Below, piece by piece: positions 1 to 5,475 of a stretch of 41,024 nt of DNA. The notes beneath the pieces are model-generated. The model was not told the DNA's origin, did not search any database, and saw only the letters and a list, made by a program, of their open reading frames with translations. Source of the stretch: a virus; the IMG/VR virus record IMGVR_UViG_3300047678_000436, positions 1 to 41,024 of that record. One strand, given 5' to 3'. The first letter of the stretch is position 1, and each line of letters begins with the position of its first letter. The translations under genes and the position numbers were made by a program.

Positions 1-60
1 GCGTTTGGCCAGTCTATTGACCCTCCGGGAGGGCGCCGATAGGTTCCGCCGCGATTGAAA
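1..60. other. Host flank left of the prophage
   Basis: Host DNA upstream of the tRNA-Lys gene. No gene is recognised. A GC-rich palindromic stretch (CCCTCCGGGAGGG, 20-32) could be the end of an upstream host transcript or part of the tRNA leader. Nothing else can be supported from 60 bases. Confidence 0.5.
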
Positions 61-136
61 GAGCGCGTAGCTCAGGTGGTAGAGCAACTGACTTTTAATC
101 AGTAGGTCATGGGTTCGAGCCCCATCGCGCTCACCA
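61..136 (+). tRNA. tRNA-Lys(UUU), restored by the prophage
   Basis: A complete 76-nt cloverleaf with encoded CCA. The acceptor stem GAGCGCG pairs with CGCGCTC, the anticodon stem ACTGA pairs with TCAGT, the loop is CTTTTAA with anticodon TTT at 94-96, and the T arm is ATGGG-TTCGAGC-CCCAT. It is the integration target. The 5' part is host, and the part 3' of the crossover (somewhere in 92-108) is carried in by the phage. The displaced host 3' part at 40900-40944 has a different but equally well-paired T stem (CCGGG/CCCGG). The tRNA therefore stays functional after integration with two changed T-stem base pairs. Confidence 0.97.
92..136 (+). repeat. attL core (3' part of tRNA-Lys)
   Basis: Direct repeat partner of 40900-40944. 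Bases 92-108 match 40900-40916 exactly (17 bp, anticodon loop to variable loop). The rest matches except at four positions (109, 110, 124, 125), which form two T-stem base pairs. Strand exchange by tRNA-targeting tyrosine integrases usually falls in the anticodon region, which fits the uninterrupted 17-bp block. Confidence 0.92.
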
Positions 137-184
137 ACGTTTTCAACAGGTTCAGCCCGACAACTTGAGAACATGCCGCGAACC

Positions 185-219
185 GTGCGACTTTTTAAAA
201 GTCGCACGTGCGACTTTCG
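185..219. repeat. Putative integrase arm-type sites (left)
   Basis: The 10-mer GTGCGACTTT occurs three times: forward at 185-194, reverse at 198-207 and forward at 208-217. The first two form a perfect inverted repeat with 11-bp arms around T196. The 12-mer at 208-219 (GTGCGACTTTCG) recurs exactly at 40821-40832, just inside the other end. Matching short repeats inside both prophage ends are what arm-binding sites of a lambda-type integrase look like. The palindrome could alternatively act as a hairpin that ends transcription from the tRNA. Confidence 0.55.
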
Positions 220-236
220 TTCTCCGGGAGGGCGCG

Positions 237-449
237 ATGGATCTGTTGCTGACCGTTTCGTGGCTTGCCCTGGTCGCGCAATTCGGGCTGCCGATCCTCG
301 CAGGCAACGCCGTCTCCGAACGCGCTGGTCTCGCCGGCAGAGTGGTGGCGATGGCCGTCGTCTTCGTCGCCTGCTTTCTGTTCTTCATGGCGACGTATGC
401 GGCGATCGGCGTGCCGGGCTGGATGCGGTGGGTGACCGGCTTCTTCTAG
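237..449 (+). CDS. Small two-TM membrane protein next to attL
   Basis: A 70-residue protein of unknown function. An open frame exists upstream, but the ATG at 237 follows a clear ribosome binding site (GGGAGGG, 226-232), so I start it there. It has two hydrophobic segments, about residues 2-20 and 32-55, with a short polar loop containing SERAG between them, and ends WMRWVTGFF. It converges on the integrase gene, and the two stop codons overlap in the shared CTAG at 446-449. It lies right after the tRNA-Lys gene, so in the lysogen it could be read from the host tRNA promoter. Small membrane proteins at this position are often lysogeny-expressed accessory genes such as superinfection exclusion. 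That role is only a guess here. Confidence 0.6.
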   Translation: MDLLLTVSWLALVAQFGLPILAGNAVSERAGLAGRVVAMAVVFVACFLFFMATYAAIGVPGWMRWVTGFF

Positions 450-1696
450 AGCCGCACCCCTTCGCGCGCCATCCAGTCGACCATCTTGCGGATCGCTTCG
501 CGGGCGAGCGGCTCGCCGAGCTCGAGGTAGTGCTTGAGGATCGTCGTCGCCGACTGCAGCGAGTGGCCGGACATCGAGCAGATTTCCGGGATGGTGCAGC
601 CGGCGCGCGCCAGCCAGGTCACCGCCGTGTCGCGGAGGTCGAGGAACTTCTTGTCGGCGATCGTGGGCAAGCTCTTCGACGCCTCGGCGCGCACCGCTGC
701 GAACGCCTTGCGGAAGGGATCGCCGTCCCACGCGGCGCCGGTTTCTTCCCGCAGCACCACGGCGACGTCGCCGACGATCGTGACGTTGCGCGCCTTCCGC
801 CGGCGCTCGGCATCGGCGAGGCGGGCAACGAGCTCGGGCGCCGCAAACACCGCGACGCGGGCGCCGGTCTTCCCTTGCACGAAGCGGAGCGCCTCGCCCT
901 CGGATGCGCGCTCGGCGATCGTCCGGTTGCTGCCGCCCTGGTCGACGAGGGCGAGAATGTCGCCCTGGCGCTGACCGCAGAACAGGCCGAGCATGATCGC
1001 GTCGCCGATCGAGGCGAGGCCCATCGCGTCGGCCGTGGCGACCAGCGCCGAGATCTCGCCCTCGCCATAGATGACGACGCGCGCGTCGGGCGACGGCAGC
1101 TTGAGGCGGAGGCAGGGATTGCCCGGCAGCTCCCACCCGACCGCGAGCTCGCCCCACGAGTAGGCCGCGGAGAGAACCGCGATCGCGCCCTTCGCCATGG
1201 CGCGGCCGCGCTCGGCCTCCATGCGCTCGAAGTGCGCCTTGACGATCGTCCGCTTGACGGCGGCCGCCGGCGCCATCGACAGGAGCTCGGGCACCAGCGA
1301 TCCGCCGGCGCGCTTGTCCGCCCAGGACAGCGGCCGGAAGCGGAGGGCATTGGCCTTGAGCGCGTAGTCGGCGCGCGTCTTCGGCGCCAGGCGGGAGAAA
1401 TCGGCGGAGCGGAAATAGGCATCGAGCAGCGCCGCGACGGTTTTTCCAGCCGGCTCTGCCGGCATGCCGGACGCCGGAGCGCGCTTGCCACTCTTCCGCG
1501 CCTCGGCAATCTCGCCGGCGCGCGCCGCGGCGAAGCGGGCCGTCTCGTCGAGGGAGAACCAGCGCCCGTCATCGTGGCGCAGGTCGGCGCTGGCGAAGCC
1601 GAGGACACGCTCGCGCGGGCCGGGCACGAAGCGCGGGCGGTTGGTGCCATCGGCCTGCGGCCGCAGCTTCACATAGGGGAAAAGGTTCTGCTTCAT
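446..1696 (-). CDS. int: Tyrosine recombinase / phage integrase
   Basis: A 416-residue site-specific recombinase that would insert and excise the prophage at tRNA-Lys. An N-terminal part (1-90) precedes a core-binding SAM-like domain (about 85-185) and the catalytic domain (about 210-400). Catalytic residues can be placed: Arg243 in CGQRQGD, Lys276 in GKTGAR, Arg355 in DLRDTAVT, His378 in SGHS and the nucleophile Tyr390 in ILKHYLE. The usual HxxR box reads DLRD, so its first histidine is Asp, a variation seen in phage integrases. The start ATG overlaps the stop of the upstream HTH gene (ATGA, 1693-1696), so the longer upstream frame is rejected. The gene reads towards attL, as expected of an integrase. 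Confidence 0.95.
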   Translation of the reverse strand: MKQNLFPYVKLRPQADGTNRPRFVPGPRERVLGFASADLRHDDGRWFSLDETARFAAARAGEIAEARKSGKRAPASGMPAEPAGKTVAALLDAYFRSADFSRLAPKTRADYALKANALRFRPLSWADKRAGGSLVPELLSMAPAAAVKRTIVKAHFERMEAERGRAMAKGAIAVLSAAYSWGELAVGWELPGNPCLRLKLPSPDARVVIYGEGEISALVATADAMGLASIGDAIMLGLFCGQRQGDILALVDQGGSNRTIAERASEGEALRFVQGKTGARVAVFAAPELVARLADAERRRKARNVTIVGDVAVVLREETGAAWDGDPFRKAFAAVRAEASKSLPTIADKKFLDLRDTAVTWLARAGCTIPEICSMSGHSLQSATTILKHYLELGEPLAREAIRKMVDWMAREGVRL

Positions 1697-1959
1697 CGGT
1701 CGGTTTCCTTTTGAAGCTTCTCTTCGAGGACGCGCCGCAAGGTCACGATCGCGTCGGAACGCTTGGTGCAAAGGTCGATCAGGATCCGGACGGCATCGGC
1801 ATGGATCGGGCGATGGCCGAGGCTCATCATCTTGATCGTCGATGGCGAGAGGCCTGGCGTCCGGCCGAGCTTCGATCGCCACTCCTCGCCGAACAGCGCC
1901 TTGCCAACTTTCTCGAGATCGGAGGGGCGAAGAACGGAGGGGCGCGCCGGCTGTGACAT
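1693..1959 (-). CDS. Small HTH-like protein coupled to integrase
   Basis: An 88-residue basic protein. Its middle (about 24-62, containing WRSKLGRTPGLSPSTIKMM and ending AVRILIDLC) has the spacing of a helix-turn-helix, and the C-terminus is a charged helix (LRRVLEEKLQK). It overlaps int by four bases and so is probably co-translated with it. A good sigma-70 promoter lies so close upstream that the transcript would begin at or next to the ATG. An inverted repeat (ATGTGAC-N7-GTCACAT) covers the -10 box and the start codon, so the protein may repress its own operon and thereby control integrase level. No named family is recognised. Confidence 0.75.
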   Translation of the reverse strand: MSQPARPSVLRPSDLEKVGKALFGEEWRSKLGRTPGLSPSTIKMMSLGHRPIHADAVRILIDLCTKRSDAIVTLRRVLEEKLQKETDR

Positions 1960-1995
1960 GTGACCGTTATAGTCACATCAAGCGCGCGCCGTCAA
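1958..1995 (-). promoter_or_regulatory. Promoter and operator of the int operon
   Basis: On the minus strand TTGACG (1990-1995) and TATAAC (1966-1971) are 18 bp apart, close to the sigma-70 consensus. The expected start of transcription is 1959-1960, that is at the ATG of the 88-residue gene, so the mRNA would be leaderless or nearly so. No Shine-Dalgarno is present. The inverted repeat ATGTGAC (1958-1964) / GTCACAT (1972-1978) sits on the -10 box and start codon and is a likely operator. Confidence 0.7.
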
Positions 1996-2000
1996 GCGGG

Positions 2001-2276
2001 TCACTCCACCCCGTATTCCCGCGCCAGCGCGCGGCCCCATTGCTTCTCGCTCGCCGGCACCGGCAGCGGCTCGGCGTCGTTCGCCGCCGGCCGCATCAGC
2101 GGATGGTGGCGGTTGAGCCAGGCGTTCATGCCGGTCCGCTCCCAGCGGTATTGCCCGACCGGCGAGATCGGCGCCGGCATGCCTTCGCGCACCAGGCGAT
2201 CGAGGTTGCGATAGAGCCAGTCGCGCGAATGGCCGAGGCGACCGGCGAGCTCGGCGGCGGTGAAGGGTTTCGTCAT
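2001..2276 (-). CDS. AlpA/excisionase-like winged HTH protein
   Basis: A 91-residue DNA-binding protein. The N-terminal 50 residues (FTAAELAGRLGHSRDWLYRN then a basic turn, GQYRWERTGMNAWL) follow the MerR/AlpA excisionase pattern: a HTH that recognises DNA, then a short beta-wing ending in Arg-Trp. The tail (55-91) is less conserved and probably disordered. Its position between integrase and the regulatory genes suggests a recombination directionality factor or an activator of the int promoter. Its stop lies only six bases upstream of the -35 box of the int operon. A plain phage regulator is also possible. Confidence 0.75.
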   Translation of the reverse strand: MTKPFTAAELAGRLGHSRDWLYRNLDRLVREGMPAPISPVGQYRWERTGMNAWLNRHHPLMRPAANDAEPLPVPASEKQWGRALAREYGVE

Positions 2277-2302
2277 TGTCCCACGCCCATGTGATCGGGA
2301 GG

Positions 2303-2339
2303 GTGCCCGGGTGCCCCTTGAAAGCGCCCGGGCACTTTT
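2303..2339 (+). terminator. Hairpin with T-run between xis-like gene and repeat
   Basis: GTGCCCGGG (2303-2311) pairs perfectly with CCCGGGCAC (2327-2335) and is followed by TTTT and a further T-rich stretch on the plus strand. It would stop rightward transcription entering from the int side. For the leftward operon it is a stem about 27 bases upstream of the xis-like start and might instead reduce read-through into that gene. Confidence 0.45.
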
Positions 2340-2345
2340 GCTTTC

Positions 2346-2549
2346 TAGCCGTAGCCGTCGCCGTCGCCGTCGCCGTAGCCGTCGCCGTAGCCGTAGCCGT
2401 CGCCGTAGCCGTCGCCGTCGCCGTCGCCGTAGCCGTCGCCGTCGCCGTCGCCGTCGCCGTAGCCGTCGCCGTCGCCGTCGCCGTAGCCGTAGCCGTAGCC
2501 GTAGCCGTAGCCGTAGCCGTAGCCGTAGCCGTAGCCGTAGCCGTAGCCG
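2346..2549. repeat. 34-unit hexanucleotide repeat
   Basis: A pure tandem array of 34 six-base units of just two kinds, TAGCCG and TCGCCG, with no other substitution. The left 23 units are a mixture; the right 11 or so are a homogeneous TAGCCG run. It lies in the leftward operon between the stop of the 82-residue gene and the xis-like gene. In the plus-strand frame it would read (Ala-Val)34 with GTA/GTC silent; in one minus frame it would read Gly-Tyr/Gly-Asp. No ribosome binding site or plausible flanking coding sequence goes with either, so I treat it as non-coding, expanded by strand slippage. Confidence 0.9.
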
Positions 2550-2579
2550 TACGGGTGGAAGCGCTCCACTGCGGGCGTT

Positions 2580-2598
2580 GCGGAAGCGGTGCTTCCGC
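2580..2598. terminator. Short perfect hairpin after leftward operon gene
   Basis: GCGGAAGC (2580-2587) and GCTTCCGC (2591-2598) form an 8-bp stem with a 3-base loop, 25 bases past the stop of the 82-residue minus-strand gene. There is no T-run on either side, so it may be a weak or Rho-assisted terminator, or a 3'-end protecting stem. Confidence 0.35.
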
Positions 2599-2622
2599 TG
2601 TGGCCTTGCAGGGTTGCGTCCA

Positions 2623-2871
2623 TTACGCCGCCGCTGGCCACCTTGCCGGATCGCAGTCGATCAGGTGGACGAGCGACGACAGTGGCGCCCGCACCGTGCC
2701 GGCCGGATCCAGCTTGGTCTCTTCCTGCGGGCCCTCGGCGGCGAGCTGTCCCAGCCCGCGGGACGTGCCCCAGCGGCGGACGTTCTGTGCGCCGGTGATG
2801 ACGACGAAGCCGTCCGCGACCGCGGTCTCGCCGACATAGACGAAGCCCCGATCGAGGACAGCAATCTGCAT
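2623..2871 (-). CDS. Conserved-looking small phage protein
   Basis: An 82-residue protein starting MQIAVLDRGFVYVG; the ATG at 2871 follows GGAGAAGAGA directly. It contains VVITGAQNVRRWGTSRGLG and ends with a segment GTVRAPLSSLVHLIDCD. This combination (a hydrophobic start, an RRWGT-G-G motif and a C-terminal beta strand with LIDC) is familiar to me from a family of small uncharacterised phage proteins. I cannot name a function. It is the last gene of the leftward operon before the hexanucleotide repeat. Confidence 0.75.
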   Translation of the reverse strand: MQIAVLDRGFVYVGETAVADGFVVITGAQNVRRWGTSRGLGQLAAEGPQEETKLDPAGTVRAPLSSLVHLIDCDPARWPAAA

Positions 2872-2931
2872 TCTCTTCTCCAAGACAATCTCCTTTCGGT
2901 TGATGGTTCAAAGGACGCACTGCGACGCAAA

Positions 2932-3165
2932 TCAATCCTCGACCTTCCACGAGCGGACACGCGGTTGCGAGACGATCTGTGCGCCCGGCGCCGTCGAGGG
3001 CTTCCAGGCGTCGGCCGGGATTTGCGGCGCGATGGTGTAGCGCGCCCAGAAGTCGAGATCGGCGGGAGCGACGCGCAGCCTGTCGGCGACGGCGTCCTCG
3101 ACGTCGACGTCGATGATCGCCGTCTCGACGCGGGCTCGCGTGAAAGCGATGGCAATCTTCTTCAT
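2932..3165 (-). CDS. Hypothetical protein of leftward operon
   Basis: A 77-residue protein starting MKKIAIAFTRARVETA. The ATG at 3165 overlaps the upstream stop (ATGA), which fixes the start. The first half is a beta-rich segment with an acidic run (IIDVDVEDAVADR). The second half is rich in Pro, Trp and Arg. No family is recognised. Confidence 0.65.
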   Translation of the reverse strand: MKKIAIAFTRARVETAIIDVDVEDAVADRLRVAPADLDFWARYTIAPQIPADAWKPSTAPGAQIVSQPRVRSWKVED

Positions 3166-3470
3166 GGCGCGCACCCGCTGCAGAGACTAGGGCCGACCCA
3201 CCAGCACGGGCCGGCGGCGGTGATGCAGGCGTTGTCGTCGGTGCAGCCGCAGACGCGGCAGGCGCGCAAACGCCGGCGAGACGAAGGCGCGGCCGCCGGC
3301 GAACCGGCGGCCGCGTTCCCCGCGGAGCCCGCCGGGCATCGGGGATTGGGACGGTCCGGCGGCGGGGAATTGAAGAAGGTGGAGCGAAGGCGCGCGAGCT
3401 CGGCGCCGATCACATCGAGGCGCATCATCGTCGCGGCGTGAACGGAAGCGGCGTTGTCGGGGGTGATCAT
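3162..3470 (-). CDS. Cysteine-rich putative zinc-binding phage protein
   Basis: A 102-residue protein. The C-terminal 35 residues hold six regularly spaced cysteines: CRVCGC, then C in NACIT, GPCWW and SLCSGC. This CxCGC...DxAC...GPCWW...LCSxC block is typical of a small zinc-binding domain found in many phage early proteins. The first 65 residues (MITPDNAASVHAATMMRLD, then Pro/Ala-rich) are low-complexity. It overlaps both neighbours by ATGA junctions, so it is co-translated with them. The function is unknown; binding nucleic acid or a host protein is plausible. Confidence 0.75.
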   Translation of the reverse strand: MITPDNAASVHAATMMRLDVIGAELARLRSTFFNSPPPDRPNPRCPAGSAGNAAAGSPAAAPSSRRRLRACRVCGCTDDNACITAAGPCWWVGPSLCSGCAP

Positions 3471-3763
3471 GCCGGCTCCCCCGTGCTGGCGTTGCGGAGA
3501 AGAAGGCCGCCCATGCGGACATGGTCGGCCGTCGCCGGTCGAAGTCCGTCGAGCTCAGCATCGCCCGGTCGATACCACTCGAAGTCAGGGCGCATCGTCT
3601 GATCGAAGACGCGATACATGCTGCTGCGCATCGCGCCGCTGCAGCCTTTCGTGGCGCGACAGACGATCGTGAAGGGCGTCGTGCCTTCGACCAGGTCAAC
3701 GGTGACGACGTGACCGAAGCAGCGATCACAGGTGTAGATGTTCTTCTTTCCGGCGAAGCTCAT
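3467..3763 (-). CDS. Putative zinc-ribbon protein
   Basis: A 98-residue protein starting MSFAGKKNIYTCDRCFGHVV. Cys11 and Cys14 (CDRC) plus two later cysteines (VCRATKGCSG) would form a four-cysteine zinc ribbon. After it comes FDQTMRPDFEWYRP, a conserved-looking tail that suggests protein contacts. Start and stop overlap the neighbouring genes by ATGA, so the ATG at 3763 is preferred to one nine bases further up. It is a small phage early protein of unknown role. Confidence 0.7.
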   Translation of the reverse strand: MSFAGKKNIYTCDRCFGHVVTVDLVEGTTPFTIVCRATKGCSGAMRSSMYRVFDQTMRPDFEWYRPGDAELDGLRPATADHVRMGGLLLRNASTGEPA

Positions 3764-4026
3764 CGATCGTCCCACCAGCGTGTCGGCGCCGGGGCGTCGG
3801 GATCGGGCCTGGCCTTGAGGAGATCCTCGGCGTGCCTCGTCAGCACCAGGGCGTCATGGCCGGCGAGGACGCGGCGCTCGGCATAGCCGTCGCGGATCCA
3901 TTTCTCGGCGGTGGCAAGCTGGATGCGCTGGCGGCCGCGGGGCTTGAAGCCGCCGCGCGTCCGCCAGGCGGGACGTCCGTCGAGTTCCTTGAGGCGCGCC
4001 GGGGGGCGCTCTTCTGCGACTGCCAT
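3760..4026 (-). CDS. First gene of leftward operon, hypothetical
   Basis: An 88-residue basic protein, MAVAEERPPARLKELDGRPA at its start. The ATG at 4026 is preferred because GGGAGG lies seven bases upstream, while a start 36 bases earlier has no such site. It contains GGFKPRGRQRIQLATAEKWI and AERRVLAGHDALVLTRHAED, a two-helix layout compatible with DNA binding but not assignable. It is the promoter-proximal gene of a four-gene overlapping set. Confidence 0.6.
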   Translation of the reverse strand: MAVAEERPPARLKELDGRPAWRTRGGFKPRGRQRIQLATAEKWIRDGYAERRVLAGHDALVLTRHAEDLLKARPDPDAPAPTRWWDDR

Positions 4027-4058
4027 GGTGGCCTCCCGCAAATCAGTTGCGGAGACCA

Positions 4059-4145
4059 ACATGTGCAGAAAAGCAAATAAGTGTCAATGCAATGCAAAGC
4101 GAATGTGTGTCACGTGAAATATTGCCGAGGGAAATTTGCGGCAAA
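4059..4145 (-). promoter_or_regulatory. Putative leftward operon promoter with operator
   Basis: On the minus strand a perfect TTGACA (4082-4087) is followed 17 bases on by ACATGT (4059-4064), a poor -10. The region is much more AT-rich than its surroundings. TTTGCGGCAAA at 4135-4145 matches the TTTGC-N-GCAAA palindrome found in the repressor/Cro intergenic region, so the phage repressor may act here too. The rest of 4027-4204 shows no gene. Confidence 0.45.
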
Positions 4146-4204
4146 CTGATTCGATGCGGTGCGGTGCACCACGTGGCAAAAGCAACCGAAGGAAGAGGAG
4201 ACGC

Positions 4205-4870
4205 TCAGGCCGCAGCGCGGGCGCGGAACATGGCGACGACGACGCCCTTGATGGCGATGCTGTCGTCATCGACGACCAGTGGCTTGAAGCTGGTCGGATC
4301 GAGGGAAGCCGCAACGAGGACCGGCGGGTTGAAAACGCGGAGCACCGTATTGGCGCGGCTGTGCTGCCAGTCATAGACCTGGGCGCAGACGATATCGCCG
4401 GACTTGGCGCGGGCATTGAGGTCGACGATGAGGATGTCGCCGGGCATGTAGCCTGCCGTTTCCAGCGCGCGTGTGCTCAGACGCCAGGGTATCAGGGCGT
4501 TGTTGGGGCCGATCATCGCCGCAACGCCGGCGGCGATCGAGACCTCGCCTGCCCCGGCAATAAACTCATGGGCATCGGCCTCGGCAAAGCCCGCAGGAAT
4601 GGAGGCCGGCATTTCGTAGGCCCGTACGCCGGTGACCTTCTCCAGCGCCTCGACCGTCCGGGTGGCAAGCGCGTGGACGTGGTCGGGATCGTTGAGAAAG
4701 CGCGTCAAGGTGGACGGGCTGAGGTCGGCGCGGCGGGCAAGCTCGGTCGGCTGCATGCGGGTCGCGGCGAGGAGCGCCTCGATCCAGCGCCGCTGCTTGT
4801 CCAATAGATCCGAAGGCTGCGCCGTGATGCTCACAGCCCGCAATTTATGCGCCGCGGGGATGATGTTCAT
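4205..4870 (-). CDS. CI/LexA-like phage repressor, S24-like domain without catalytic dyad
   Basis: A 221-residue protein that would keep the prophage silent. Residues 25-85 form an XRE-type HTH (LARRADLSPSTLTRFLNDP). Residues 125-215 have the fold signature of S24/LexA C-terminal domains: AGYMPGDILIVDLNA, SGDIVCAQVYD and IKGVVVA. At the position of the catalytic Ser (usual DSM before the AGxxxGD motif) it has RAL (Ala135), and where the catalytic Lys is expected (TVKR) it has TVLR (Leu177). Self-cleavage is therefore unlikely and induction may not depend on RecA. The start is uncertain: I use the ATG at 4870; a GTG 12 codons in is possible. It is divergent from the Cro-like gene. Confidence 0.85.
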   Translation of the reverse strand: MNIIPAAHKLRAVSITAQPSDLLDKQRRWIEALLAATRMQPTELARRADLSPSTLTRFLNDPDHVHALATRTVEALEKVTGVRAYEMPASIPAGFAEADAHEFIAGAGEVSIAAGVAAMIGPNNALIPWRLSTRALETAGYMPGDILIVDLNARAKSGDIVCAQVYDWQHSRANTVLRVFNPPVLVAASLDPTSFKPLVVDDDSIAIKGVVVAMFRARAAA

Positions 4871-4948
4871 GACGCAACTCGGCACTTGACGTTTGCAGCA
4901 AATCACACCAGCCTTTGCAATGTAAAGTGATTTGCGGCGGACGAAGCT
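4871..4948. promoter_or_regulatory. Repressor/Cro operator region
   Basis: This 78-bp space between divergent regulators carries TTTGCAGCAAA (4892-4902), TTTGCAATGTAAA (4914-4926, imperfect), and GCAAATCAC (4898-4906) facing GTGATTTGC (4927-4935), a 9-bp inverted repeat. A TTGACG at 4886-4891 could be a rightward -35, and TTTACA on the minus strand (about 4921-4926) a leftward -35, but good -10 boxes are not obvious. The layout is that of a genetic switch with two or three overlapping operators. Confidence 0.65.
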
Positions 4949-5185
4949 ATGACCCTTCAGCCCGGAACCCCGGAGTTCCTGCACGCCATCGAGGCGGCGC
5001 GCTCGATCGAGGCCGTCGAGGAATTGCGCGAGGCGCTCGGCTACAGCGCCGCCGAGTTCTGCCGGCGGGCGGATGTGAACGAGAGTTCCTACTCGCGCTC
5101 GAAGCAGGGGCACCACACGCCGCGGCCGCAGACCCTGCGGCGCTTGCGCGAGACGCTGAAGCGCCTCGCCGAAGGTGGCAACTGA
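4949..5185 (+). CDS. Cro-like XRE-family regulator
   Basis: A 78-residue protein with a HTH in residues 25-70 (LREALGYSAAEFCRRADVNE, then SSYSRSKQGHHTPRPQTLRR), the classic layout of a Cro/XRE DNA-binding domain with little else. It is the first gene of the rightward early operon and lies across the operator region from the repressor, so it probably binds the same sites and favours lytic growth. It overlaps the next gene by one base (TGATG). Confidence 0.8.
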   Translation: MTLQPGTPEFLHAIEAARSIEAVEELREALGYSAAEFCRRADVNESSYSRSKQGHHTPRPQTLRRLRETLKRLAEGGN

Positions 5186-5475
5186 TGCAGCTCGGGGGGC
5201 TGAAGGTCGCGGTCGACACGATCCTGCCGCCGGGCTGGTTCCGCGCCCGCGGCGCCGGCGACGAGCCGCGGTGCGAGCTCTTGGAGTTCGGCGACACAGC
5301 CATCCCTTACTGGGCGATCGCCGTCGACCTGGCGCGGGAAGACTACGATGCGGTGTGCCAGACGTTCCGGCCCGATGACGCGGGCGACTGGCCGGTGCCG
5401 ATGACGGCGGCCGTCGCCGAGAAACAGAACCAGCAGATCGACGACATCGCCGGCCTGGCGCGGAGGCTCAGATGA
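5185..5475 (+). CDS. Early hypothetical protein
   Basis: A 96-residue acidic protein starting MQLGGLKVAVDTILPPGWFR. The ATG at 5185 overlaps the upstream stop and is preferred to the long in-frame extension. It has three aromatic-rich beta-type stretches (ELLEFGDTAIPYWAIAVDLA) followed by a helical tail (AVAEKQNQQIDDIAGLARRL). No family is recognised. It is coupled to both neighbours. Confidence 0.65.
   Translation: MQLGGLKVAVDTILPPGWFRARGAGDEPRCELLEFGDTAIPYWAIAVDLAREDYDAVCQTFRPDDAGDWPVPMTAAVAEKQNQQIDDIAGLARRLR

Noticed and set aside
446-1882. Longer integrase starting at 1882
   Set aside because: The extra 62 residues are out of frame over the HTH gene; the ATGA junction at 1693-1696 supports the shorter form.
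2346-2549. CRISPR-like array
   Set aside because: The units are six bases and contiguous, without spacers. It is a microsatellite.
2276-2839. Plus-strand frame encoding (Ala-Val)34 followed by a Cys/Ser-rich tail
   Set aside because: It has no ribosome binding site, its start lies on the xis-like start, and its tail is antisense to the 82-residue gene.
2345-2950. Minus-strand frame ending in Gly-Tyr/Gly-Asp repeats
   Set aside because: Upstream it runs out of frame through the better supported 82-residue gene and is Arg-rich, as shadow frames are here.
4871-5116. N-terminal extension of the repressor to 303 residues
   Set aside because: It would run through the operator region and over the Cro-like gene.
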